Assembly: GCA_002482765.1 (NCBI GenBank)
Contig: DLGP01000123.1
Location: 48,210-72,792 of the forward strand
Direction: 5' to 3'
Source: Alphaproteobacteria bacterium UBA7691
GTDB taxonomy: Bacteria > Pseudomonadota > Alphaproteobacteria > Ferrovibrionales > Ferrovibrionaceae
DNA length: 24,583 nt
Part shown: one piece after another, positions 6,799-15,492 of the stretch
How the letters are laid out: each line of letters begins with the position of its first letter
How positions within the stretch are numbered: position 1 is the first letter of the stretch
Position numbers and translations under genes: made by a program
Notes under the pieces: model-generated
Databases searched by the model: none
What the model was told of the DNA's origin: nothing
What the model saw: only the letters and a program-made list of their open reading frames with translations

Positions 6799-9324
6799 TC
6801 AGCTTTGCCGCAGCAGCGGCGCCGGCTTGGCATTCAATGTTGCCCAGGCGCCGCCCAGGCCAAGCAGCAAGGCTACGCCCAGGCCACCCACGGCCGTGAG
6901 CAAAGCCGTGCCGGCCAGCGGCACAAACCCGGCATTCATCACCTTCGCCACGATGCCCCAGGCCGCAGCCAGGCCAAGGCCATAAGCCAGGGTGGCGCCA
7001 ACCAGGCCGATAGCGGCATATTCCAGCAGGTTGGCCGCCAGGATGTCGCTGCGTGTGGCGCCCAGCGCCTTCAGGATGGCGCCCTCGCGCAGGCGGCGGC
7101 GGTGTTCGGCGGCCAGGGCGCCGGCCAGCACCAACAGGCCGGCCACCAGGGTGACCACGGCGGCGCCGCGCACTGCGCTGCCCAGCTTGGTCACCAGGTT
7201 GTTGATTTCGGTCAGCACATCCTTCATGCGGATCACCGAAATGCCGGGCATCTGCCGGGTCACGGCCTTGAACAAGGCGGTCTCGCCTTCAGGCGAGGCT
7301 TTCACGGTGGCAAGATGGGTATGCGGCGCGCGTTCCAGCAGGCCGGGCGAGAATACGATGACAAAGTTGATGCCGAGCGACGACCAGTCGAGCCGGCGGA
7401 TATTGGCGATCCGCGCCTCGATGTCGCGGCCGAGGATGTTCACCGTCAGGCTGTCGCCGATCTTCACGCCCAGGCCCTTGGCGGCGGCTTCTTCCAGCGA
7501 GATCAGCGGCGGGCCGTCATAATCCGCTGCCCACCATTGTCCTTCCACCAGGCTGGAGCCTTCCGGCAGGGTGCGTGAATAGGTCAGGCCACGGTCGCCT
7601 TGCAGCACCCAGCGCTGTTCAGGATTGACCTGCACCTGTTCGGCAGGCACATCGCCCACCTTCACCACACGGCCGCGCAGGTTCGGCACGGTCTGCACCG
7701 CGCCGCTGCCTGGCGTGGCCGCCACCAGGGCGCGGAAGGCTTCAAGCTGATCCGGCTGGATATCAACAAAGAAAAATGCCGGTGCCTCGTCCGGCAGGCG
7801 TTCTTCCACCTGGGCATGCAGGTTGCCTTCCACCTGCGCCATGGTCACCAGCAGAGTCAGCGCCACGCCAAGCGACAGCATCAGGCTGGCCGTGGCCGAG
7901 CCGGGCCGGTGCAGGGCAGCGAAGGCCAGGCGCAGCCGGGCACCCCAGCGGCCACTGCCGCGCGGCGGTTCGATCTTGCCGGCCACTTTGCCAAGGCCCC
8001 AGGCGAGCAGGCGGAAAAAGCCAAAACTGATCGTGGCGCCGAGCACAAAATAGGCGGCGAAGCGCGGCACTTCGGCCGAGAAAATCGCCAGGCTGGCCAG
8101 CGCGATGAACAGCAGCGCGGTGGCAACGAGATAGGGCCAGCGCGGCCAATTCAGCCCCGGTGTCACCAGATCACGATAGAGCGCGGCCGGGCGGATATCG
8201 GCGGCGCGGGCCAGCGGCCAGAGCGCAAAGGCCAGGGCGACCAGAAAGCCATAGAGCGCAGCCACCAGCAGCGGCTCCCAATAGATGCCGATTGCCAACG
8301 GCACCGGCAGCGCGGCGCTGAGGGCCTGTGTAGCCAGCATGGGCAGCAATGCGCCCAGGCCCAAGCCGATGGCGATGCCGATCCCGGCCAGCAGGAAAGT
8401 CTGCCACAGATAAACCCGGAAGATCAGCGCCGTGGTGGCGCCGAGCGATTTCAGCGTAGCGATAGTGGCGGTCTTGGCCTGCATATGGGCATGCACGGCA
8501 TTGGCCACGCCAACGCCGCCGATCAGCAAAGCCGTGAGGCCGACCAGCACCAGGAACAGCCCGGCGCGATCCAGGAAACGGCGCAGGCCGGGATTGCCGC
8601 CGCGCCAGTCACGGATGCGCCAGCCGCTTTCGGCAAAATCACGCTTGGCGCCTTCGGTTACGCTTTCAGAGGTTATGCCGGGCGCCAGCGCCACGCGGTA
8701 ATGGAAAAAGCTCAACGAGCCGGGCTGAACCAGCCCGGTGGCATCCAAAGCGGCGCGGGCCAGCATCACACGCGGCCCCAGGGTCAGGCCCTCGGTGGCG
8801 CGATCAGGTTCGCGGGCGATGGTGGCAGTGATGCGGAAGCGGCCTTCGCCGATGCGCAATTCGTCGCCGATCTTGGCATCCAGGCGGATCAGCGCCTGTT
8901 CGTCCACCACCGCGCCCCAGATATTGCCCTGCCGGGCCAAGGCATCGGTCAGCGGCTGCGCCGGCTGCAAGGCCATCGCGCCGAGCAGCGGATAGGCAGC
9001 ATCCACCGCCTTCAATTCCACCAGTGTGCTCTGGTCGCTGGCCGGGGCATGGCCCATGGCGCGCATCTGCACGGTTTCGGAAACCTGGCCCTGGTTATCG
9101 AGGAAGCCACGCTCCTGTGGTGTAGCCGGGCGATGAATCAGGCGGAATTCGATATCGCCGCCCAAGAGCAGGCGGCCATCGCGCTCCAGGCCGGCAACGA
9201 TGGCGGAACTGAGCGAACCGATGCCGGCGATGGTGGCAACGCCGAGCGCGAGACAGGCAACAAACAGGCGAAAGCCAAGCAGGCCGCCGCGTAATTCACG
9301 CCAGGAAAGCCGCAATGACAGCAT
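6799..9324 (-). CDS. ybbP: ABC transporter permease, FtsX-like (YbbP type)
   Basis: This is an inner-membrane permease of 841 residues in the MacB/FtsX class, with the double-length layout of YbbP: two FtsX-like domains in one chain. A first membrane segment lies near residues 18-45 and is followed by a large periplasmic domain. A membrane cluster starts at LFLVLVGLTALLIGGVGVANAV. A second periplasmic domain follows, then the final FtsX domain (about 716-835) with EGAILKALGATRSDIL, the cytoplasmic coupling motif of this class. Its ATG overlaps the ybbA stop by one base. The pair lies divergent from a TesA-like esterase, as in E. coli. The substrate is unproven; the family is often annotated as lipid or lysophospholipase-related, and it may be a mechanotransmission complex rather than a true transporter. 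Confidence 0.88.
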   Translation of the reverse strand: MLSLRLSWRELRGGLLGFRLFVACLALGVATIAGIGSLSSAIVAGLERDGRLLLGGDIEFRLIHRPATPQERGFLDNQGQVSETVQMRAMGHAPASDQSTLVELKAVDAAYPLLGAMALQPAQPLTDALARQGNIWGAVVDEQALIRLDAKIGDELRIGEGRFRITATIAREPDRATEGLTLGPRVMLARAALDATGLVQPGSLSFFHYRVALAPGITSESVTEGAKRDFAESGWRIRDWRGGNPGLRRFLDRAGLFLVLVGLTALLIGGVGVANAVHAHMQAKTATIATLKSLGATTALIFRVYLWQTFLLAGIGIAIGLGLGALLPMLATQALSAALPVPLAIGIYWEPLLVAALYGFLVALAFALWPLARAADIRPAALYRDLVTPGLNWPRWPYLVATALLFIALASLAIFSAEVPRFAAYFVLGATISFGFFRLLAWGLGKVAGKIEPPRGSGRWGARLRLAFAALHRPGSATASLMLSLGVALTLLVTMAQVEGNLHAQVEERLPDEAPAFFFVDIQPDQLEAFRALVAATPGSGAVQTVPNLRGRVVKVGDVPAEQVQVNPEQRWVLQGDRGLTYSRTLPEGSSLVEGQWWAADYDGPPLISLEEAAAKGLGVKIGDSLTVNILGRDIEARIANIRRLDWSSLGINFVIVFSPGLLERAPHTHLATVKASPEGETALFKAVTRQMPGISVIRMKDVLTEINNLVTKLGSAVRGAAVVTLVAGLLVLAGALAAEHRRRLREGAILKALGATRSDILAANLLEYAAIGLVGATLAYGLGLAAAWGIVAKVMNAGFVPLAGTALLTAVGGLGVALLLGLGGAWATLNAKPAPLLRQS

Positions 9325-10067
9325 CAGTCTGCTGCCTGCTGCATGGCAGCCTGACCGGGGGTGATGCTTTTGATGCGGCCATCCTCGATACGCACCACCT
9401 TGTCGCAGCGCTCGGCCAGGGCCGGATCATGGGTGATCAGGATCAGGGTGGAACCCAGCCGGGCCGCTTCGCCAAATAGCAATTCGATGATGCTCTGGCC
9501 GGTGCTGCCATCCAGGTTGCCGGTTGGTTCATCAGCCAGCAGCAAAGCCGGGCGCGGCGCCACGGCGCGGGCCAGCGCCACACGCTGCTGCTCGCCGCCG
9601 GAAAGCTGTGCCGGATAATGCGTTTCGCGATGGCCGAGGCCCACTTGCGCCAGCGCCGCCTTGGCGCGGGCAAAGGCATCCGCCACCCCGGCCAGTTCCA
9701 GCGGCACCGCCACATTCTCCAGCGCGCTCATGGTCGGGATCAGGTTGAAGGCCTGGAACACGATGCCAATCCGGCTGCGGCGCCACAGCGCCAGGGCATC
9801 CTCGCTCAAGCCGTTCAGGTCGGCGCCGGCCACATGCACCTGGCCGTGGCTGACACCTTCAAGCCCGGCCAGCACGGCCAGCAGGGTGGATTTGCCCGAA
9901 CCCGATGGCCCGACAATGCCAATCCGCTCGCCGGCTGCAACCGTGAGATCAACACCGCGCAGGATATTGACCGGTCCAGCCGTGCTGGTGAGAGTGAGCT
10001 TCACGTCCGCCAGGCGGATAATGGGCTGGTTCGGGTCGGCTGAGGGAGTGGTTGTCATGCGTGTCAT
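9324..10067 (-). CDS. ybbA: ABC transporter ATP-binding protein (YbbA type, LolD-like)
   Basis: This is the cytoplasmic ATPase that energises the YbbP-like permease. It has 247 residues from the ATG at 10067, with Walker A GPSGSGKST (53-61), Q-loop Gln105, signature LSGGEQQRVALARA (from 155), Walker B LLLADEPTGNLDG and switch His213 in LITHDP. This is the LolD/MacB/FtsE layout. Two ATGs are possible, at 10067 and 10058. The message reads AAAGGA just upstream, giving about 3 or 12 bases of spacing, neither ideal. The open frame continues to 10223 but lacks family sequence and only mirrors the opposite esterase gene. Both candidate starts fall inside or at the edge of the divergent tesA-like coding sequence. 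The family call is secure; the start is uncertain by 9 bases. Confidence 0.9.
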   Translation of the reverse strand: MTRMTTTPSADPNQPIIRLADVKLTLTSTAGPVNILRGVDLTVAAGERIGIVGPSGSGKSTLLAVLAGLEGVSHGQVHVAGADLNGLSEDALALWRRSRIGIVFQAFNLIPTMSALENVAVPLELAGVADAFARAKAALAQVGLGHRETHYPAQLSGGEQQRVALARAVAPRPALLLADEPTGNLDGSTGQSIIELLFGEAARLGSTLILITHDPALAERCDKVVRIEDGRIKSITPGQAAMQQAAD

Positions 10068-10740
10068 GGTTCCTTTACACGAAATATATGGGCGTTTCCT
10101 GCGCCAGCGCCAACCGCTGCTGGCGTTTTTCATCGCCCTGGCCGTGTTCCTGGTCACGTTTTCGCCGGCGGTGCAGGCGCAACCCGCCCCGATCCGGGTG
10201 CTGGCGCTGGGTGACAGCCTCACCGCCGGCTACAATCTGCCGGCCGATGCAGCATTTCCGGCGCAGTTGGAAAAGGCCCTGCGCGCTGCCGGCCTGCCGC
10301 AAGTCAGCATCATCAATGCCGGCGTTTCCGGCGATACTTCGGCAGGTGCGCTGTCGCGGCTGGAATGGTCATTGGCCGACAAGCCGACCCATGCCCTGGT
10401 GGCAATCGGCGCCAATGACATGCTGCGTGGCCTCAGCCCGGAGAATGCCCAGGCCAATATCGACCGCATCCTGGCGCGGCTCCAGCAGGCCGGGGTCAAG
10501 ACCCTGCTGATCGGCATGCTGGCGGCGCCCAATCTGGGCGAGGATTATGCCCGCCGCTTCAACGGCCTCTATCCGGCCCTGGCGGAGAAATACAAGCTGC
10601 CGCTTTATCCGTTTTTTCTCGATGGCGTCGCCACCCGGCGCGACCTGACCCTGGATGACGGCATGCATCCCAACCGCGACGGTGTGGCCGAGATGGTGAA
10701 GCGTATCCAGCCGCAGGTTGCCGCATGGCTCAAGCGCTGA
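10057..10740 (+). CDS. tesA: SGNH/GDSL arylesterase/lysophospholipase (TesA-like), secreted
   Basis: This SGNH hydrolase cleaves acyl or aryl esters, like E. coli TesA (thioesterase I/lysophospholipase L1). Of its 227 residues, the first 41 form a signal peptide: a basic start, a hydrophobic core LLAFFIALAVFLV and an AVQA cleavage site, so the enzyme is exported to the periplasm. Catalytic blocks are GDSLTAGY (Ser54), NAGVSGDTS (Gly92), GANDML (Asn120) and DGMHPNRDG (Asp201, His204). The ATG at 10057 has GAGGGAG (10042-10048) 8 bases upstream. A second ATG at 10066 also keeps the signal peptide intact. Its first codons overlap the start of the divergent ybbA, and the ybbAP neighbourhood supports the TesA assignment. 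It ends 12 bases from the convergent chemoreceptor stop. Confidence 0.92.
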   Translation: MRVMVPLHEIYGRFLRQRQPLLAFFIALAVFLVTFSPAVQAQPAPIRVLALGDSLTAGYNLPADAAFPAQLEKALRAAGLPQVSIINAGVSGDTSAGALSRLEWSLADKPTHALVAIGANDMLRGLSPENAQANIDRILARLQQAGVKTLLIGMLAAPNLGEDYARRFNGLYPALAEKYKLPLYPFFLDGVATRRDLTLDDGMHPNRDGVAEMVKRIQPQVAAWLKR

Positions 10741-10752
10741 AGCCGCGCGGCC

Positions 10753-13296
10753 TCAGAATTCCTGCCAATCGTCGTCGGCCGCCGGCTTCGGCGCCGGCTT
10801 GGGCGCTTCTGCTGGTTTTGCTGCCAGCTTGGCTGCTGGTTTGAGGGCGGGCGCTGGCATTGGCGCCGGCTTGGCGGCAACGGGCTTTATTGCTGCCGGC
10901 TTCAGCATGGCCGGCTTTGCAGCCGGCGGCGGTGCTGCGGCGGGTTTTGCTGCTGGGGCCGCTGTCGGGGCCGGACGGGCGCTGCCATCCAGCTTGAAGA
11001 AGCCGACCAGTTGCGCCAGATCGCGGGCCTGGCCGGAAAGCGATTGCGCCGCCGCCGTGGTTTCCTCGACCAAAGCCGCATTGCGCTGGGTCATCTCGTC
11101 CATGCTGCCCACGGCGGTGTTGATCTGATCCAGGCCGGTGGCCTGTTCGCGGCTGGCTGCGGCAATCTCGGCCACGATATCCGAGACCTTTTTGATCGCG
11201 GCGACAATATCGGTCAATGACGTGCCGGTCTGGTTCACCAGGCTGGCGCCAGTTTTCACCTGCGCATTCGAGGCATTGATCAGCGCCTTGATGTCCTTGG
11301 AGGCATTGGCGCTGCGCTGCGCCAGGGCGCGCACTTCCTGCGCCACAACGGCGAAACCTTTGCCGGCCTCGCCGGCCCGGGCGGCCTCGACCGAGGCATT
11401 CAGCGCCAGCAGGTTGGTCTGGAAGGCAATTTCGTCGATCAGCCCCACTATATCACTGATCTTGCGCGCACTCTCTTCGATCTGTGTCACCGCCTGCACC
11501 GCATCCTGCACCACGCTGCCGCCCCTCTGCGCCGTGTCGCGGGCCGTGGTGGCAAGCTGGTTGGCGGCCTGGGCGTTATCGGCATTCTGCTTCACCGTGG
11601 TGGTGATCTCGTGCATCGACGCGGCGGTCTGCTCAATGCTGGCGGCCTGGCTTTCGGTGCGGCTGGCCAGATCCTGGCTGCCGGTGGAGATTTCATCCGA
11701 AGCCGTGCGCACCGATTGCGCCGTCACGGTCAGCCGGCCGGCGAAATCGCGCATATGCTCGGCCATGCTGTTCACACCATCCTTGATCTGGCCGAACACG
11801 CCCTGGTAATCGCCGCGCACCTGGCGTGTCAGGTCACCATCGGCCATGCCGCCCATCACCGTGGCAAGTTCCTCGCTCATCGCCTGCAAGGTGGCGGCCA
11901 GGCGGTTCAGTTCCTGGCTGGTGCTGAGGAAGAAGCCATCCTTGCCGGCTTCATTGATGCGGCTGCCCAGATCGCCGCGCGCCACCTGATTGACCAGGGC
12001 GGCGATTTCCGCGCCGGCCGCCGTCTCACGCGCTTCGCGTTCCAGCCGCAGCCTTTCGGCTTCCTCGCGCTGGCGGGCGATATCCGCTTCGGCCTGTTCT
12101 CGGGCAATCATGTTGTCCTTGAACACTTGCAAAGCCTTGGCCATGCGGCCGATCTCGGCGCCACGCTCAACATAGGGGATGGTCACCGCAAGATCGCGGC
12201 CGGCCAGGCGCTGCATCGCTTCGGTCATGCCGGTGATCGGGCCGCTGACGCGCCATTGCACAATCAGGAAACCAAAGCCGGTGAACAGCACCGCCACGGC
12301 CAGCAAGGCGCCATAAAGGATCAGGCCCTGGCGCGCATGCCCGCTTTGCTGTTCGGCGCGCAGGATCAATTCATTCAGCGCGGTATTGGCGATGTCGTTG
12401 AACAAGGCCAGGCCGGCCACCGCGCGCGGCTGGAATTCACTTTGCGGCACCGGCGAAGCCTGCCCATTGGCCAGGGCGCGGGCAATCACCAGGCGTTCCT
12501 CGGCCTGCTGCGGCGCAAAGAAAGCCTTGGCCCGGTCGGCGGCCTGCGCCACGGCAGGCGGCGTGTCGCTGCGGGCAGCGGCTTCCTCGATCATGGCCCA
12601 GGCGGTCAGCAGGCGGCCATTATCCTGCGCGCCGGCGGCTACTTCAGCCAATGTCCAGGGCTGGCCGCCGCTCATTGCACTCAGCAGCCGCAGCACCAGC
12701 GAGCCGCTGTAATTGCGCGCCACCCAGGCGGTGCGCTTCACGCTCAGCAACTGGTCCACCATCGGATCGACCATCTTGAGCGAGGCTTCGAGAAAATCCG
12801 AGGCGGCTTCCACGCTGTCGAGAAAACTCTGTGTCACCGTCGGCCAGTCGCGCATGGCTTGCGCATCGCGCTGGGCCTGCGGCTGGCTGATGGCGCTCAT
12901 CACTTTGGGGCGTAATGCTTCCACCGCATCATGTCCGGCCTTGAGCCGCGCCAGCAATGGCGCCGCACCGGGCAGATTGCCAAGGGCGGCAAGCTGCTTC
13001 ATGCCGCTGGCAAAGCCTTCGCGGGCATTGTCGCGCTGCTGGGTGATATTCTTGTTCAATGTGTCGTCGGCCGCATTGGCATTGCGCAAGGCAATCAGGA
13101 TATTGCCGCGTTCCAGCCGATGCTCCTGCAAGGTGCGGAAAAAGGCCTGGCTGATCGGCGCCAAAGCGGAAACCCGCTGCGCCGCCTTGCTGCGCTCCAC
13201 CGCGCCGAGCATGGCGTTGATGCTGACCCCCACCAGCATGATGCCGAGTAGGCCGATGATGAGTCCCAGTGTGGTGCGGATCGATAAATTCAGCAT
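10753..13296 (-). CDS. Methyl-accepting chemotaxis protein with NIT-like sensor, multiple HAMP-like units and C-terminal docking pentapeptide
   Basis: This is a transmembrane chemoreceptor of 847 residues that signals to CheA/CheW. Membrane segment 1 is at about 7-29 and segment 2 at about 324-347. The periplasmic domain between them (35-320) is all-helical and may be NIT-like (EHRLERGNILIAL around 58-70). A HAMP domain (348-400) and a coiled coil lead to two more HAMP-like units (about 430-475 and 476-520, each with a GDL motif), then the kinase-control hairpin with its conserved tip EIAFQTNLLALNASVEAARAG (622-642). The tail (771-840) is an Ala/Pro/Lys repeat ending in DWQEF, which resembles the NWETF pentapeptide that tethers CheR and CheB in E. 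coli receptors. The message has AGGGGGG about 8 bases before the ATG. The ligand cannot be told from sequence. Confidence 0.93.
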   Translation of the reverse strand: MLNLSIRTTLGLIIGLLGIMLVGVSINAMLGAVERSKAAQRVSALAPISQAFFRTLQEHRLERGNILIALRNANAADDTLNKNITQQRDNAREGFASGMKQLAALGNLPGAAPLLARLKAGHDAVEALRPKVMSAISQPQAQRDAQAMRDWPTVTQSFLDSVEAASDFLEASLKMVDPMVDQLLSVKRTAWVARNYSGSLVLRLLSAMSGGQPWTLAEVAAGAQDNGRLLTAWAMIEEAAARSDTPPAVAQAADRAKAFFAPQQAEERLVIARALANGQASPVPQSEFQPRAVAGLALFNDIANTALNELILRAEQQSGHARQGLILYGALLAVAVLFTGFGFLIVQWRVSGPITGMTEAMQRLAGRDLAVTIPYVERGAEIGRMAKALQVFKDNMIAREQAEADIARQREEAERLRLEREARETAAGAEIAALVNQVARGDLGSRINEAGKDGFFLSTSQELNRLAATLQAMSEELATVMGGMADGDLTRQVRGDYQGVFGQIKDGVNSMAEHMRDFAGRLTVTAQSVRTASDEISTGSQDLASRTESQAASIEQTAASMHEITTTVKQNADNAQAANQLATTARDTAQRGGSVVQDAVQAVTQIEESARKISDIVGLIDEIAFQTNLLALNASVEAARAGEAGKGFAVVAQEVRALAQRSANASKDIKALINASNAQVKTGASLVNQTGTSLTDIVAAIKKVSDIVAEIAAASREQATGLDQINTAVGSMDEMTQRNAALVEETTAAAQSLSGQARDLAQLVGFFKLDGSARPAPTAAPAAKPAAAPPPAAKPAMLKPAAIKPVAAKPAPMPAPALKPAAKLAAKPAEAPKPAPKPAADDDWQEF
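10771..10986 (-). repeat. Low-complexity Ala/Pro/Lys repeat coding for the chemoreceptor tail
   Basis: This stretch codes for about 70 residues made almost only of Ala, Pro and Lys, with irregular AAKP/PAP units. The DNA shows matching imperfect short repeats such as GCCGGC and GCTGGT variants. It is in frame, without stops, and joins the receptor hairpin to the DDDWQEF end. Such repeats tend to vary in length between strains by slippage, so tether length may be polymorphic. Confidence 0.7.
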
Positions 13297-13505
13297 GCCC
13301 TTGCCCCCCTGAACCGATAACGGCCGTCCGACCCATATTTTGGGGTGGCGGAATAGTTATATTTCGCCACTTTTATCGTTTTTTGAAGATAATAAATCGA
13401 TTCTGAATAGTGGTTTGCAAGTAAAGTGGCAATAAAGGCTCAAATGCACCCTGGGGCATGTGCGATTGTGGCAGCTGCGATTTATTGTTGTGAGCTGGTG
13501 TTGCC
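13297..13505. promoter_or_regulatory. Leader and promoter region of the chemoreceptor gene
   Basis: These 209 bases separate the stop of the GT2-PilZ gene from the chemoreceptor start, both read on the minus strand. It is much richer in A and T than its surroundings. On the minus strand a Shine-Dalgarno-like AGGGGGG lies next to the ATG, and a -10-like TATTAT occurs at about 13389-13394. I could not pair it with a convincing -35, so the promoter position is tentative. A strong inverted repeat inside the region is listed separately. No terminator for the upstream synthase gene is evident on the minus strand, so some read-through is possible. Confidence 0.4.
13345..13384 (+). terminator. Hairpin with 11-bp stem and T-tract (terminator-like on + strand, or operator/leader hairpin)
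   Basis: GTGGCGGAATA (13345-13355) pairs with TATTTCGCCAC (13360-13370) across a GTTA loop. There are 11 pairs including one G-T. On the + strand it is followed by TTTT (13371-13374) and TTTTTT (13379-13384), the classic shape of an intrinsic terminator. No + strand gene ends nearby, so it may stop antisense transcription. It could instead act as a protein-binding dyad or an RNA hairpin in the chemoreceptor leader, 49 bases upstream of that start. Confidence 0.5.
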
Positions 13506-15485
13506 CTATTTGCTGAAGCCGAAGGCGCGTTTGAACACGTCGCCGAGCGCGGTGCCGATGGTGGATTGGTTGGCCACGCTGGCATAATCGCCGGCATAGA
13601 GTTTGGTGATAATCGCTTCGCGCGGCGCGGTGGCACTGAAGCGCAGATGGGCGTGATTGCCGCCGGCATCGGTGATCAGCGCGGCGGCCGGGCCGATGCC
13701 CAGAATATCGATGGCCAGTTCGGCATCACGCAGGGTTTCCGCCTGCACCTGTGCCGGGTCGAAGATCAGGCGGGCGCCGGATACTGACATATCCTCTACA
13801 TGCACCGGCAGCCTTTCGCCGTTCCAAAGCAGGCTGGCTGGCTCATTCACATTGAAGCGTTCCTCGCGGCGCAGGCGGGGCCGCTCCACCGCCAGCAGCA
13901 TCACCAGGGCCAGGATCAGCAGGTTCCAGCAGCTCCAGAATGTATAAAGCGCCGGATCGCCGCCATCGGCCAGGCGGCCATCCACCAGGCTGGCGCGCAG
14001 CACCAGGATGGCCAGGATGGTCAGCACAAATAAGGTGCCGGCTTGCAAGAAAACCGGCCAGTTCACCATGATGCGGTCGGTCAGCAGGCCTTTGGCGGTG
14101 ACGCGGAATACCTGTGTCTTGCGCAGCAGCAGGGCCGACCACACGGCCGGTGCCACCCGTGAGGCGCAGACAAATTCGGTCAAGTCGGTGAGGATCGGCA
14201 CAATGCGGCCGCCCGATACCCAGATGAAAAACGCTGTTGAAGACAGAAAGGCCGGCATGAAGAAATAGGCGTAATCGCCGATTTCGGTACGCAGGATGGA
14301 AATGCCGCCATACCAATAGAGCAGCGGCGCAAACAGCGAAAACAGGCAGAAAGTGGGCAGGCTGAGCCAGTAATTCGCGGTTTCAAGAAATAGCAGCCGT
14401 TGCAAGGGGCCAAGATTGTTGCGCCCAAACGGCCCCACCTGCACAAACAGCGACTGAATCGCGCCGATGCCCCAGCGGGTGCGCTGGCCGATATATTCGT
14501 TGATGGTTTCCGGCGCCAGGCCGTTTGACAGCTTCTCGTTCAGATAGCGTGTGATGTAGCCGGCATCGATAAGCTTGAAGCTGAGCAGGATGTCTTCGGT
14601 GATGGTTTCGGTGGGATAGCCGCCAATTGCCTCGATGGCGGCGCGGCGCGCCACAAACGAGGTGCCGCAGCAATAGGCCACATCCCAGCCATCCTTGGCC
14701 GGCTGCAAGGTGTCGAAGAAAAACCGCTGCTCATCCACCCAGGATTCCGACAGCATGAAGTTATGCTGTAGCATGTTGGGGTTGAAGAAAAATTGCGGCG
14801 TCTGCACCAGGGCAATTTTTGGATCGTCGAAAAAGCCCACGGCGCGCAGCAGGAAATTGCCGCGCGGCACAAAATCCGCATCCAGCACCATGATGAAGGG
14901 CGCGTCGGTTTCCTGCTTGGAAATGCTGAGTGCGTGGTTGAGATTGCCGGCTTTGGCGCCTTTGTTATCGGGTCGACGCAGATAGCGCACCCCCAGCGCG
15001 GCGCATTTGTCGCGCAGCCAGTCGCGCCGTGTGTCGTCCAGCACCCAGACGCTGAAATTGGGATAATCCAGCGCGCGGGCGCCCAGGATGCTGCGTTCCA
15101 GCACCTCCCAGGATTCATTGTAGGTCGGGATGAACACATCCACTTTCGGCAGGTCGCGGCGGCCACGATGGTGTGCTTCATAGGCATCAGCCTGCGGCGT
15201 GTTGTTGCGGATATGCCAGAAAGTCAGCAGGCAGATGCAGGTGCTGAAGGCCAGCATCAGTTCCAGCGCCAGAAACAGCAGCCCAAAACCAAAATCCAGC
15301 GGCTGGCTGGTGGGCGGCAAGGTGGTGGAAATGCGCCAGTGGAAATAGCGCAGGCTCAGGCCGGCCACGATCAGGATAAAAATACGCCGCGGCCAGGGGC
15401 TGCTGGGTTTCAGCATCGGCAGCAGCAAGGCGGCGCCGGCCAGCAGCACCAGCGCCGGCAGCATCGGGATCAGGGCTTCGATCAC
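13506..15485 (-). CDS. Processive GT2 polysaccharide synthase with C-terminal PilZ domain (cellulose/beta-glucan synthase-like)
   Basis: This inner-membrane family-2 glycosyltransferase (659 residues) polymerises sugar from a nucleotide donor and moves the chain across the membrane. The cytoplasmic domain has the BcsA-type sites: VLDD (Asp151), DAD (202-204), TED (296-298) and QRTRW (334-338), then a gating-loop-like FRVTAKG (460-466). Membrane segments lie at about 8-24, 34-48, 65-90, 370-395, 405-425, 478-500 and 515-533. The PilZ domain has RRREER-type arginines (RxxxR 539-543) and DMSVSG (DxSxxG 565-570), the c-di-GMP-binding residues. The start is GTG at 15485, 7 bases after the HlyD-like gene. 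No bcsB, bcsC or bcsZ is present, so a non-cellulose beta-glucan is as likely as cellulose. Confidence 0.9.
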   Translation of the reverse strand: MIEALIPMLPALVLLAGAALLLPMLKPSSPWPRRIFILIVAGLSLRYFHWRISTTLPPTSQPLDFGFGLLFLALELMLAFSTCICLLTFWHIRNNTPQADAYEAHHRGRRDLPKVDVFIPTYNESWEVLERSILGARALDYPNFSVWVLDDTRRDWLRDKCAALGVRYLRRPDNKGAKAGNLNHALSISKQETDAPFIMVLDADFVPRGNFLLRAVGFFDDPKIALVQTPQFFFNPNMLQHNFMLSESWVDEQRFFFDTLQPAKDGWDVAYCCGTSFVARRAAIEAIGGYPTETITEDILLSFKLIDAGYITRYLNEKLSNGLAPETINEYIGQRTRWGIGAIQSLFVQVGPFGRNNLGPLQRLLFLETANYWLSLPTFCLFSLFAPLLYWYGGISILRTEIGDYAYFFMPAFLSSTAFFIWVSGGRIVPILTDLTEFVCASRVAPAVWSALLLRKTQVFRVTAKGLLTDRIMVNWPVFLQAGTLFVLTILAILVLRASLVDGRLADGGDPALYTFWSCWNLLILALVMLLAVERPRLRREERFNVNEPASLLWNGERLPVHVEDMSVSGARLIFDPAQVQAETLRDAELAIDILGIGPAAALITDAGGNHAHLRFSATAPREAIITKLYAGDYASVANQSTIGTALGDVFKRAFGFSK

Positions 15486-15492
15486 GGCGGCT

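Noticed and set aside
7600..9294. A 564-codon open frame on the + strand opposite the ybbP-like gene
   Set aside because: It is Gln/His/Arg/Gly-rich with no domain pattern. It is the reverse-strand mirror of a real high-GC gene that has clear FtsX features.
9661..10056. Long N-terminal extension of the TesA-like esterase
   Set aside because: It is the antisense of the ybbA coding region. The signal peptide begins after 10057.
11611..12915. A 434-codon + strand frame inside the chemoreceptor gene
   Set aside because: It is an antisense shadow; the chemoreceptor frame has conserved signalling motifs throughout.
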